A stretch of 64,000 bases of DNA from Azotimanducus sp965199815. GTDB taxonomy: Bacteria > Pseudomonadota > Gammaproteobacteria > Pseudomonadales > Azotimanducaceae. The notes beneath the pieces are model-generated. The model ran no database searches, was not told where the DNA came from, and was given only the letters and a program-made list of their open reading frames with translations. Below, one piece after another: positions 8,615 to 17,390 of this stretch. Location: contig CBDATE010000028.1 of assembly GCA_965199815.1 (NCBI GenBank), positions 186,001-250,000 on the forward strand. Reading direction: 5' to 3'. Numbering within the stretch: the first letter of the stretch is position 1; every line of letters begins with the position of its first letter. Made by a program: the position numbers and the translations under genes.

Positions 8615-10465
8615 CTTTGAGCGCGAATCAGGATGTCACAGGAGCCCCAATACAGCGATGATCACTCCAGCGAATACAAACATGGATGTGATCATCCCCT
8701 TCAGCAGGTTGACTCTCGCCTCGTCAACTTTCGAATTGGTCTCAAAGCGCAGGGCCTCAATGTCCTTTTTGGACTCGATGCGCAGCTTTTCGATGCTCCC
8801 TTCAAGCCGCTTGGCGCTCTCGCTGTTCTCCAGGCGCATGGCCTCGATGTCCTTGCTGGTCCCGAGGCGCATGGCCTCAATGTCCTTTTTGGTCGCCAGG
8901 CGCAGGTTTTCGATGTCACCTCTGGTCTCCTGTCGCAGGGCATCAATGTCCTTGCTGGTCTCGAGGCGCATGGCCTCAATATCCTTTTTGGTCGCCAGGC
9001 GCAGGTTTTCGATGTCACCTCTGGTCTCCTGTCGCAGGGCATCAATGTCCTTGCTGGTCTCGAGGCGCAGGTTTTCGATGCTCCCTTCAAGCCGCGTAGC
9101 GCTCTCACTGGTCTCCAGGCGCAGCTTTTCGATGTCACCTCTGGTCTCAACGCGCAGCTTTTCGATGTCACCTCTGGTCTCGACGCGCAGCTTTTCAATG
9201 TCCTTGCTGGTCTCGACGCGCAGCTTTTCAATGCTCCCTTCAAGCCGCACAATGTTCTCTCTGGTCTCCAGGCGCAGAGCTTCAATCTCCGCTTGAAGCC
9301 GCGCAAGGCCCTCTCTGGTCTCCAGGCGCAGGGCCTCAATGTCCTTTTTGGTCTCCAGGCGCAGTGCCTCAATCTCCGCTTGAATTCGCGCAATATCTTT
9401 TCTGGTCTCCTGTCGCAGGGCATCAATGCTCGCTTGAATCGCTACGATATTTTCATTGATGGATGCTATATCTCGCCGGATAGATACAACATCCTCTCTG
9501 GCGGCCATATCGGTGGTGTTGTTCCTGAACGCAAGAACTTGCCCCTCGACGAGAAGCTCCGCCTGCCTCTCGGTAAAGGCACCATCTTCGCTCAGGAGCT
9601 TCACCAAGCCGTGCGTGTCATATGCGAGTGCTGTACTCATGGGCTGTTCATGTGCGAGCGTCGGTTCCATGGGCTGTTCGTATGCGAGTGCTGTACTCAT
9701 GGGCTGAATCCTATCACTTCTCGCAGTGCCTATGCTCATTCAGCGCGTCATTTCGAGATAGCCGTCTCCGAGGTGCTCCCCACCCGCGTCACGCACCCGC
9801 ACCAGTCCCTCCCAATAGCGCACCGATGTGTGCAGGTACTGATCATCAAGCGCGGCCTCGATCAGGAACTCGCCTGTATCATCGAGGCTGACGGCCCATT
9901 CGAGCACGAAGATGTCGCCATCAAACGCCTTGGTGCGGCGCGCCGTCATGCGGAATTCATGGCTTTTGAACTTGCGCACCCGGCCACTGGCATCGCGATA
10001 CAGCGCGTAGTTGAACGCATGCCAGCCGCCTGACTCCTGCACCAGCCGGTAGAGCATGAGTTCACTGCCATCCGTGAGCATGAGCGCCATCCAGTCCCAT
10101 CCGCTGAGTCCGTTCGGCAGCTCGCGACTGCTCCATTCGCGGTCCAGCCACGCCCAGCCAACCACCGGAATGCGCGTATCGTCCCACCCGAACTCGCCGC
10201 GCGCCAGCAATCGCGGAACAGAGTAGTAATGAGAGGCGGCGGACTCGGACTTGGCCGAGTAGCCATTCACCCCCTGCAGGATTTCCGGCTCGGTCTGTTC
10301 GAGCGTCACCCGCAGGGATGCATCTCGCCCCGCAGCCTGCATTTGTAGCGGAAAGAAGGATGTGTCGAGGCTCTTCACTCTGGTTGCGGCGAGATTGAGT
10401 TCGAAGGGCGCTGGCTTGAAGAAAGCCATGCCCGGCACTTCCCGTGACCGGGTCTCGAAGGCTCG
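8525..10465 (-). repeat. tandem amplification unit B (1941 bp)
   Basis: Second unit. The junction with unit A reads GGCTCG joined to TCGAGG, and the same junction occurs at 10465/10466 and 12307/12308. Apart from the coiled-coil repeat number, units differ by scattered single bases. Confidence 0.88.
8636..9700 (-). CDS. coiled-coil protein with C-terminal membrane anchor (DUF1640/CCDC90-like), copy B
   Basis: About 354 residues from the ATG at 9700. Same architecture as copy A, but the repeat order differs: two successive DIDALRQETRGDIENLRLATK blocks are present, and the segment of consecutive DIEAMRLETSK repeats is shorter. Three N-terminal decapeptide repeats (MSTALAYEQP, MEPTLAHEQP, MSTALAYDTH) precede the conserved region, and each begins with an ATG. 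Ends in the same membrane helix. It lies directly after a lipocalin fragment whose TGA abuts the alternative upstream ATG at 9739. Confidence 0.8.
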   Translation of the reverse strand: MSTALAYEQPMEPTLAHEQPMSTALAYDTHGLVKLLSEDGAFTERQAELLVEGQVLAFRNNTTDMAAREDVVSIRRDIASINENIVAIQASIDALRQETRKDIARIQAEIEALRLETKKDIEALRLETREGLARLQAEIEALRLETRENIVRLEGSIEKLRVETSKDIEKLRVETRGDIEKLRVETRGDIEKLRLETSESATRLEGSIENLRLETSKDIDALRQETRGDIENLRLATKKDIEAMRLETSKDIDALRQETRGDIENLRLATKKDIEAMRLGTSKDIEAMRLENSESAKRLEGSIEKLRIESKKDIEALRFETNSKVDEARVNLLKGMITSMFVFAGVIIAVLGLL

Positions 10466-10555
10466 TCGAGGAAGCGGCGAGCGTTGTGAGCGGCGGGGCG
10501 GGAGGAGTGGACAGGGTGTGCACCGGAGCAGAGGCAGCGACGGCCCAACTGGCAC
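9740..10555 (-). pseudogene. 3' fragment of the lipocalin-like (AttH-type) gene, copy B
   Basis: Same structure as copy A: homology with the intact lipoprotein gene begins at the GGCTCG/TCGAGG junction and runs to the stop. The reading frame is undamaged, showing that the duplication is recent or the fragment is tolerated. It lacks the signal peptide and has no visible ribosome-binding site at the GTG at 10555. Confidence 0.6.
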
Positions 10556-12307
10556 CTTCGAGCGCGAATCAGGATGTCACAGGAGCCCCAATACAGCGAT
10601 GATCACTCCAGCGAATACAAACATGGATGTGATCATCCCCTTCAGCAGGTTGACTCTCGCCTCGTCAACTTTCGACTTGGTCTCAAAGCGCAGGGCCTCA
10701 ATGTCCTTTTTGGACTCGATGCGCAGCTTTTCGATGCTCCCTTCAAGCCGCTTGGCGCTCTCGCTGTTCTCCAGGCGCATGGCCTCAATGTCCTTGCTGG
10801 TCTCGAGGCGCATGGCCTCGATGTCCTTTTTGGTCGCCAGGCGCAGGTTTTCGATGTCACCTCTGGTCTCCTGTCGCAGGGCATCAATGTCCTTGCTGGT
10901 CTCGAGGCGCAGGTTTTCGATGCTCCCTTCAAGCCGCGTAGCGCTCTCACTGGTCTCCAGGCGCAGCTTTTCGATGTCACCTCTGGTCTCAACGCGCAGC
11001 TTTTCGATGTCACCTCTGGTCTCGACGCGCAGCTTTTCAATGTCCTTGCTGGTCTCGACGCGCAGCTTTTCAATGCTCCCTTCAAGCCGCACAATGTTCT
11101 CTCTGGTCTCCAGGCGCAGAGCTTCAATCTCCGCTTGAAGCCGCGCAAGGCCCTCTCTGGTCTCCAGGCGCAGGGCCTCAATGTCCTTTTTGGTCTCCAG
11201 GCGCAGTGCCTCAATCTCCGCTTGAATTCGCGCAATATCTTTTCTGGTCTCCTGTCGCAGGGCATCAATGCTCGCTTGAATCGCTACGATATTTTCATTG
11301 ATAGACGCTATATCTCGCCGGATAGATACAACATCCTCTCTGGCGGCCATATCGGTAGTGTTGTTCCTGAACGCAAGAACTTGCCCCTCGACGAGAAGCT
11401 CCGCCTGCCTCTCGGTAAAGGCACCATCTTCGCTCAGGAGCTTCACCAAGCCGTGCGTGTCATATGCGAGTGCTGTACTCATGGGCTGTTCATGTGCGAG
11501 CGTCGGTTCCATGGGCTGTTCGTATGCGAGTGCTGTACTCATGGGCTGAATCCTATCACTTCTCGCAGTGCCTATGCTCATTCAGCGCGTCATTTCGAGA
11601 TAGCCGTCTCCGAGGTGCTCCCCACCCGCGTCACGCACCCGCACCAGTCCCTCCCAATAGCGCACCGATGTGTGCAGGTACTGATCATCAAGCGCGGCCT
11701 CGATCAGGAACTCGCCTGTATCATCGAGGCTGACGGCCCATTCGAGCACGAAGATGTCGCCATCAAACGCCTTGGTGCGGCGCGCCGTCATGCGGAATTC
11801 ATGGCTTTTGAACTTGCGCACCCGGCCACTGGCATCGCGATACAGCGCGTAGTTGAACGCATGCCAGTCGCCTGACTCCTGCACCAGCCGGTAGAGCATG
11901 AGTTCACTGCCATCCGTGAGCATGAGCGCCATCCAGTCCCATCCGCTGAGTCCGTTCGGCAGCTCGCGACTGCTCCATTCGCGGTCCAGCCACGCCCAGC
12001 CAACCACCGGAATGCGCGTATCGTCCCACCCGAACTCGCCGCGCGCCAGCAATCGCGGAACAGAGTAGTAATGAGAGGCGGCGGACTCGGACTTGGCCGA
12101 GTAGCCATTCACCCCCTGCAGGATTTCCGGCTCGGTCTGTTCGAGCGTCACCCGCAGGGATGCATCTCGCCCCGCAGCCTGCATTTGTAGCGGAAAGAAG
12201 GATGTGTCGAGGCTCTTCACTCTGGTTGCGGCGAGATTGAGCTCGAAGGGCGCTGGCTTGAAGAAAGCCATGCCCGGCACTTCCCGTGACCGGGTCTCGA
12301 AGGCTCG
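10466..12307 (-). repeat. tandem amplification unit C (1842 bp, the shortest)
   Basis: Third unit. It is shorter than unit B by 99 bases (three hendecads) and shorter than unit D by 186 bases (62 codons, matching four hendecads plus one 18-residue block). Frame is kept throughout. Confidence 0.88.
10577..11542 (-). CDS. coiled-coil protein with C-terminal membrane anchor (DUF1640/CCDC90-like), copy C
   Basis: About 321 residues from the ATG at 11542, the shortest of the four. The same N-terminal region, central hendecad array and C-terminal membrane helix are present. The difference from the other copies is confined almost entirely to the number of 33-base repeats near the C-terminal end of the rod. 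One residue near the membrane helix is K instead of N (ETKSKVDE), shared with copy D. Confidence 0.8.
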   Translation of the reverse strand: MSTALAYEQPMEPTLAHEQPMSTALAYDTHGLVKLLSEDGAFTERQAELLVEGQVLAFRNNTTDMAAREDVVSIRRDIASINENIVAIQASIDALRQETRKDIARIQAEIEALRLETKKDIEALRLETREGLARLQAEIEALRLETRENIVRLEGSIEKLRVETSKDIEKLRVETRGDIEKLRVETRGDIEKLRLETSESATRLEGSIENLRLETSKDIDALRQETRGDIENLRLATKKDIEAMRLETSKDIEAMRLENSESAKRLEGSIEKLRIESKKDIEALRFETKSKVDEARVNLLKGMITSMFVFAGVIIAVLGLL

Positions 12308-12397
12308 TCGAGGAAGCGGCGAGCGTTGTGAGCGGCGGGGCGGGAGGAGTGGACAGGGTGTGCACCGGAGCAGAGGCAGCGACGGCCCAACTGGCAC
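11582..12397 (-). pseudogene. 3' fragment of the lipocalin-like (AttH-type) gene, copy C
   Basis: Third truncated copy, again beginning at the amplification junction and keeping an open frame to the TGA that abuts the next coiled-coil gene. Nearly identical to copy B. Missing the signal peptide and the first 150 or so residues of the intact protein. Confidence 0.6.
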
Positions 12398-14335
12398 CTT
12401 CGAGCGCGAATCAGGATGTCACAGGAGCCCCAATACAGCGATGATCACTCCAGCGAATACAAACATGGATGTGATCATCCCCTTCAGCAGGTTGACTCTC
12501 GCCTCGTCAACTTTCGACTTGGTCTCAAAGCGCAGGGCCTCAATGTCCTTTTTGGACTCGATGCGCAGCTTTTCGATGCTCCCTTCAAGCCGCTTGGCGC
12601 TCTCGCTGTTCTCCAGGCGCATGGCCTCAATGTCCTTGCTGGTCCCGAGGCGCATGGCCTCAATGTCCTTGCTGGTCTCGAGGCGCATGGCCTCAATGTC
12701 CTTGCTGGTCTCGAGGCGCATGGCCTTAATGTCCTTGCTGGTCTCGAGGCGCAGGTTTTCGATGCTCCCTTCAAGCCGCTTGGCGCTCTCGCTGTTCTCC
12801 AGGCGCATGGCCTCAATGTCCTTGCTGGTCCCGAGGCGCATGGCCTCAATGTCCTTTTTGGTCGCCAGGCGCAGGTTTTCGATGTCACCTCTGGTCTCCT
12901 GTCGCAGGGCATCAATGTCCTTGCTGGTCTCGAGGCGCAGGTTTTCGATGCTCCCTTCAAGCCGCGTAGCGCTCTCACTGGTCTCCAGGCGCAGCTTTTC
13001 GATGTCACCTCTGGTCTCAACGCGCAGCTTTTCGATGTCACCTCTGGTCTCGACGCGCAGCTTTTCAATGTCCTTGCTGGTCTCGACGCGCAGCTTTTCA
13101 ATGCTCCCTTCAAGCCGTACAATGTTCTCTCTGGTCTCCAGGCGCAGAGCTTCAATCTCCGCTTGAAGCCGCGCAAGGCCCTCTCTGGTCTCCAGGCGCA
13201 GGGCCTCAATGTCCTTTTTGGTCTCCAGGCGCAGTGCCTCAATCTCCGCTTGAATTCGCGCAATATCTTTTCTGGTCTCCTGTCGCAGGGCATCAATGCT
13301 CGCTTGAATCGCTACGATATTTTCATTGATAGATGCTATATCTCGCCGAATAGATACAACATCCTCCCTGGCGGCCATATCGGTGGTGTTGTTCCTGAGC
13401 GCAAGAACTTGCCCCTCGACGAGAAGCTCCGCCTGCCTCTCGGTAAAGGCACCATCTTCGCTCAGGAGCTTCACCAAGCCGTGCGTGTCATATGCGAGTG
13501 CTGTACTCATGGGCTGTTCATGTGCGAGCGTCGGTTCCATGGGCTGTTCGTATGCGAGTGCTGTACTCATGGGCTGAATCCTATCACTTCTCGCAGTGCC
13601 TATGCTCATTCAGCGCGTCATTTCGAGATAGCCGTCTCCGAGGTGCTCCCCACCCGCGTCACGCACCCGCACCAGTCCCTCCCAATAGCGCACCGATGTG
13701 TGCAGGTACTGATCATCAAGCGCGGCCTCGATCAGGAACTCGCCTGTATCATCGAGGCTGACGGCCCATTCGAGCACGAAGATGTCGCCATCAAACGCCT
13801 TGGTGCGGCGCGCCGTCATGCGGAATTCATGGCTTTTGAACTTGCGCACCCGGCCACTGGCATCGCGATACAGCGCGTAGTTGAACGGATGCCAGCCGCC
13901 TGACTCCTGCACCAGCCGGTAGAGCATGAGTTCACTGCCATCCGTGAGCATGAGCGCCATCCAGTCCCATCCGCTGAGTCCGTTCGGCAGCTCGCGACTG
14001 CTCCATTCGCGGTCCAGCCACGCCCAGCCAACCACCGGAATGCGCGTATCGTCCCACCCGAACTCGCCGCGCGCCAGCAATCGCGGAACAGAGTAGTAAT
14101 GAGAGGCGGCGGACTCGGACTTGGCCGAGTAGCCATTCACCCCCTGCAGGATTTCCGGCTCGGTCTGTTCGAGCGTCACCCGCAGGGATGCATCTCGCCC
14201 CGCAGCCTGTATCTGTAGCGGAAAGAAGGACGTGCCGAGGCTCTTCACTCTGGTTGCGGCGAGATTGAGCTCGAAGGGCGCTGGCTTGAAGAAAGCCATG
14301 CCCGGCACTTCCCGTGACAGGGTCTCGAAGGCTCG
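12308..14335 (-). repeat. tandem amplification unit D (2028 bp), the one joined to the intact lipoprotein gene
   Basis: Fourth and promoter-proximal unit. At 14335 the sequence continues into the 5' half of the lipoprotein gene instead of a junction, so this copy probably represents the original arrangement on that side. Confidence 0.85.
12419..13570 (-). CDS. coiled-coil protein with C-terminal membrane anchor (DUF1640/CCDC90-like), copy D
   Basis: About 383 residues. The only copy that directly follows an intact lipocalin-like gene, so it is the likely parent. It has the N-terminal DUF1640-like region, hendecad repeats with two SESAKRLEGSI spacers, and the C-terminal membrane helix. The ATG at 13570 has TAGGA upstream; an ATG at 13609 abuts the lipoprotein stop (TGA then ATG), so translation coupling is possible with either start. 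The operon order permease, lipoprotein, coiled-coil protein suggests an envelope-related role, but none is established. Confidence 0.82.
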   Translation of the reverse strand: MSTALAYEQPMEPTLAHEQPMSTALAYDTHGLVKLLSEDGAFTERQAELLVEGQVLALRNNTTDMAAREDVVSIRRDIASINENIVAIQASIDALRQETRKDIARIQAEIEALRLETKKDIEALRLETREGLARLQAEIEALRLETRENIVRLEGSIEKLRVETSKDIEKLRVETRGDIEKLRVETRGDIEKLRLETSESATRLEGSIENLRLETSKDIDALRQETRGDIENLRLATKKDIEAMRLGTSKDIEAMRLENSESAKRLEGSIENLRLETSKDIKAMRLETSKDIEAMRLETSKDIEAMRLGTSKDIEAMRLENSESAKRLEGSIEKLRIESKKDIEALRFETKSKVDEARVNLLKGMITSMFVFAGVIIAVLGLL

Positions 14336-14794
14336 GTGTTCCGCCGCCTGCACATGGGTCAGCGCGAAATGACTCATGTACACCTGCGTTGCGCGCCAGC
14401 CGTCCGGCTCCGGCACGGGGGCCAGCGCGCGCCGGAAGAACACAAGCTGGGCACCGAACTCGGCGGGTGTGCGCTGCCAGTGCGTTTGCTCGCGGTCTCG
14501 CCACAGCACCAGAGTCCAGTACCACCATTCCTGCCGATACGCTGGATGCGGGGCATGATCTCGCGGCAAGCGAATGTGCGTTTCCGGCCTGACTTCGGCG
14601 AACCCGTCGCCACTCGCCGCCTCTGTATCTTCGCTGAGCAGGGCGCTGGCGCGCAGCCGGGGTTGTTCGTGTGTGCTCTGCGGCGGTTCGGCACAGGCGC
14701 ACAACAGCAAGATGCCGGGCAGCACCATCGCAAGCTGCCACAGAGAGCGTCTGATATACATGACAGACACGCGGCGGCGACTAGGTACGCTCAT
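13610..14794 (-). CDS. lipocalin-like lipoprotein of the AttH/CrtC family (predicted secreted hydrolase), intact copy
   Basis: 394 residues. The N-terminus has a basic region, a hydrophobic stretch and a lipobox-like LLLCAC with the candidate lipidated Cys at residue 34; the -2 residue is an unusual Cys. The region QEWWYWTLVL near residue 90 and GYSAKS, then LSGWDWMALML, fit the two lipocalin-like domains of the AttH/carotenoid hydratase-like family. Family members sit next to FtsX-type ABC transporters (AttEFG in Agrobacterium), and here the gene overlaps the permease gene by 14 bp. Substrate and reaction are unknown. Its 3' two thirds were copied three times downstream. Confidence 0.82.
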   Translation of the reverse strand: MSVPSRRRVSVMYIRRSLWQLAMVLPGILLLCACAEPPQSTHEQPRLRASALLSEDTEAASGDGFAEVRPETHIRLPRDHAPHPAYRQEWWYWTLVLWRDREQTHWQRTPAEFGAQLVFFRRALAPVPEPDGWRATQVYMSHFALTHVQAAEHRAFETLSREVPGMAFFKPAPFELNLAATRVKSLGTSFFPLQIQAAGRDASLRVTLEQTEPEILQGVNGYSAKSESAASHYYSVPRLLARGEFGWDDTRIPVVGWAWLDREWSSRELPNGLSGWDWMALMLTDGSELMLYRLVQESGGWHPFNYALYRDASGRVRKFKSHEFRMTARRTKAFDGDIFVLEWAVSLDDTGEFLIEAALDDQYLHTSVRYWEGLVRVRDAGGEHLGDGYLEMTR

Positions 14795-17279
14795 CGGAAG
14801 TCGCCACAGGTGCCGCCTTGCTGGCCAATCGCCAGGCCAGGAGTGATGCCAGTGGCGCGACCAGCAGCCCGATGCTCGTGAACAACAGCAGCAGCGGCCA
14901 GTCCGGACCCATGCCGATGAGAAACCCGAAGGCGAGCGGGTTGATGTATGTGCACAGCATCCAGCTCATGAACAGTCCGAGCGCCAGCCAGAAAGGCGCG
15001 GCCAGCAGGGCAAGTGTGCCGGCTTGTGCGAGCACCAGCGTCAACAACTGTCGGCTCGACATGCCGACAGCGCGCAGCAGGCGAAATTCCCCGAGGCGCG
15101 CGAGATACAGTTGATTGCATCCGGTCACCATGCCGAACACGGCGATCAATAACGCCAGCAGACTCAAGGCATCGCTCACCCAGAAGGTATCTCGCAGCAT
15201 CTCGCGGGCATTCTCTCGCAGTTTGATGACGCTGGTGGCGGAGAGTGCGAACTCCTGTTCGACCTGTGCTCTGATGCGCTCTGTCGCAGCGGGCGCGATA
15301 CCGAGATGCAGGGCTTCGATTCTGGTGTGTGCGAAGATGTGCGACCAGAGTGTCCGTGACATGACGATACGAGGGGCGGGTGCGCCGAGATCGTTGAATG
15401 GCTTCGCGACGGGCACGGCATGGTTGGCGAAGGAGCCGGTGAGGGTGAGCGCCGTTGCGGGCGCGGACATGTGTTCGGCAGTCGCGCGTGGGTCGAGCGC
15501 GGGCGGCGACCGGGTGTGCAGCAGGCGCGCGAGTTGTCCATTGATGAGGGCGACGAGCGGCGGGGTATCTGCGCGTGCGCCGTAGCGGGCCAGTTCGGCG
15601 GGCGTGTAGTCGATCAGGCGCACCTGCACCGGCACACCGCCCACGCGGGCATCGGCTGATTCAACCCGGCGCACCGACTGTACATCCGGCAGGCGGCTGA
15701 TGGCCTGCGCCGTCTTCGCAGCTATCTGATTCGTGGGGGAAGTGAGCACCAAGTCGCCCTCGAGGCGCAGGTCAAGGAAAGCTTCAAAGTCCCGCTTCAG
15801 GTTCGACACCATGAGCTGCATGGCGAGGGCAACCGACAACGCCAGAATGAGTGCGCCGACCACCGGAAAGAGCTGCTGCGCCTGGGTACTGGCAGCGCGC
15901 AGGACATGTCTGGTGCGCACTCGCAAGGCGGTGAGTCGCAGGCGCGAAATCCATCGCATGCCGAGCCACGCAGCCTGCACCAGCAGCAGACATACGCCGC
16001 CGAGGATGAGGAAGGCACCGGGCAATGCGGTGAAAACACCAATCGCCACCGCTGTCAGCGCACAGCCAGATGCGAGCAGCGCAGACCGTGAGCGCCCGCT
16101 CACAGCGGCACTGCTCGTTATACGCCCGCCGTGCCCGGTCGGTTGGCCGCGCATGGCCAGTCTGGTGCCGAGCAGGGGGATGCCGACGGCCACCAGGCAG
16201 GCCTTGGCGAGCAGCCAGGCATCGATTGCCAGCGCTTCGTCGCTGCCGAGGTTGCCTGCTGCGAGGGCCAGGTGCGCCGCCGCAATGCCGAGTGGCATCC
16301 CGACGAGGCAGGCGATGCCCCCGAACATTGCCGATTCCGTGTAGATAAGGCGCGAAATTGTCGAGGTCTGCGTACCCATGGCCGTGAAGATATGGATCAG
16401 AGGCTGGCGGCGCAGCGCCATGCCGACAGCGGACTGGCAGGCGATGAAACCGGCGACAAGCAGACACACAATGGACAGCACACCCAGATTGAACATGATG
16501 GCCGACAGGAACCGGCGCACCGGAAACTCCTCGTTTGGCGTGGAGACGACATAGTCAGCGCCGAGCGGGTTCTCGTGCGGGCGACTCGAACGTACCGCAT
16601 CAAGCCCGACAAACAATCGATTGAGCAGGGCCATGATGCGTGAGCCTTGCGGCTGCAAGGAGAGTGCAATGGCGGACAGGTCGCGCTGCTTCAACAGTTC
16701 GGATGCGGTCGCTATGTCCGCGATCAGCAGGCGTGTATCTGCTCCGGTGTGGCTGCCGAGCACAGTCAAATCGGACAGAGGTGGCGGCAGTTCACTGTCC
16801 TCGATCGACTCGTGTACAAGTACCGAGCGAGTCGTGAGCAATCCGGTGAAATCGATGCCCCGGTTCAGGCGCACGGATTCATCTGCTGCGTTCACGCCAC
16901 GCATCGCGAGCCAATCCAGCCCCAGAATTCGCCAGCCGCCATCGCCGCCATCGCCGCCATCAAAAGAGCCTTCGATGAGTGGCACGAGCGCCCGCACACC
17001 GGCAAGCTGACCACGAGCAAGGCGTGTGCCGAGCTCTCCATAAGCAGATACGCTGATGTGTGGCGAGTGTGCGGAGCGCGCAATGCGCTCCGGCAAACCG
17101 GCTGGCTGAAGCGCGGCCAGATTCTGCTCGACGCGGCTATTCAGGAGGTGTACAGCAGTCACCGAGGCGACCGCTACGCTGATGCCTGTCAGCGCCGCGA
17201 GCAGCGACCACTTGCCGCGCGCGAGTTCGCGCAGCAGCGCTCGTCTGAGCAACAAGGATGGATGTTTTCGCGACACCAT
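14781..17279 (-). CDS. FtsX-type ABC transporter permease (AttF/AttG-like, 832 aa)
   Basis: Large inner-membrane permease with an N-terminal anchor (LLAALTGISVAVASVTAVHLL), a long periplasmic domain of about 200 residues, a first FtsX core near residues 260-370, a second MacB-like periplasmic domain and a final FtsX core near residues 700-820. This two-core arrangement is typical of lipoprotein/lipid transport permeases working with AttH-type lipoproteins. Such permeases need an ATPase, usually encoded next to them, but the upstream neighbour here is dprA on the other strand with only 111 bp between. The ATPase must be elsewhere or missing. The ATG at 17279 precedes a basic N-terminus. Confidence 0.85.
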   Translation of the reverse strand: MVSRKHPSLLLRRALLRELARGKWSLLAALTGISVAVASVTAVHLLNSRVEQNLAALQPAGLPERIARSAHSPHISVSAYGELGTRLARGQLAGVRALVPLIEGSFDGGDGGDGGWRILGLDWLAMRGVNAADESVRLNRGIDFTGLLTTRSVLVHESIEDSELPPPLSDLTVLGSHTGADTRLLIADIATASELLKQRDLSAIALSLQPQGSRIMALLNRLFVGLDAVRSSRPHENPLGADYVVSTPNEEFPVRRFLSAIMFNLGVLSIVCLLVAGFIACQSAVGMALRRQPLIHIFTAMGTQTSTISRLIYTESAMFGGIACLVGMPLGIAAAHLALAAGNLGSDEALAIDAWLLAKACLVAVGIPLLGTRLAMRGQPTGHGGRITSSAAVSGRSRSALLASGCALTAVAIGVFTALPGAFLILGGVCLLLVQAAWLGMRWISRLRLTALRVRTRHVLRAASTQAQQLFPVVGALILALSVALAMQLMVSNLKRDFEAFLDLRLEGDLVLTSPTNQIAAKTAQAISRLPDVQSVRRVESADARVGGVPVQVRLIDYTPAELARYGARADTPPLVALINGQLARLLHTRSPPALDPRATAEHMSAPATALTLTGSFANHAVPVAKPFNDLGAPAPRIVMSRTLWSHIFAHTRIEALHLGIAPAATERIRAQVEQEFALSATSVIKLRENAREMLRDTFWVSDALSLLALLIAVFGMVTGCNQLYLARLGEFRLLRAVGMSSRQLLTLVLAQAGTLALLAAPFWLALGLFMSWMLCTYINPLAFGFLIGMGPDWPLLLLFTSIGLLVAPLASLLAWRLASKAAPVATSDERT

Positions 17280-17390
17280 GCCAGCTTACAGGCAATATCC
17301 CACAAGAGAGCAGGTCAGTTTCCTCATGTCAGCCTGCCTTGATTCTGTTCACATGGCAGCGGTCACGTACCCGCATCCGGAGGCCCTGAT

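Noticed and set aside
6623..13903. Long open frames on the plus strand opposite the coiled-coil genes (430-495 codons, AQGLNVLxGL-type repeats), plus a third overlapping set rich in RPARTLRPCA
   Set aside because: They are created by the repetitive codons of the minus-strand hendecads. The minus-strand frames have a family-like N-terminal domain, a membrane helix and ribosome-binding sites; the others do not.
6515..14335. The amplified units as a transposon or integrated element
   Set aside because: No transposase, no terminal inverted repeats and no target-site duplication at the ends; the junction is a simple tandem join.
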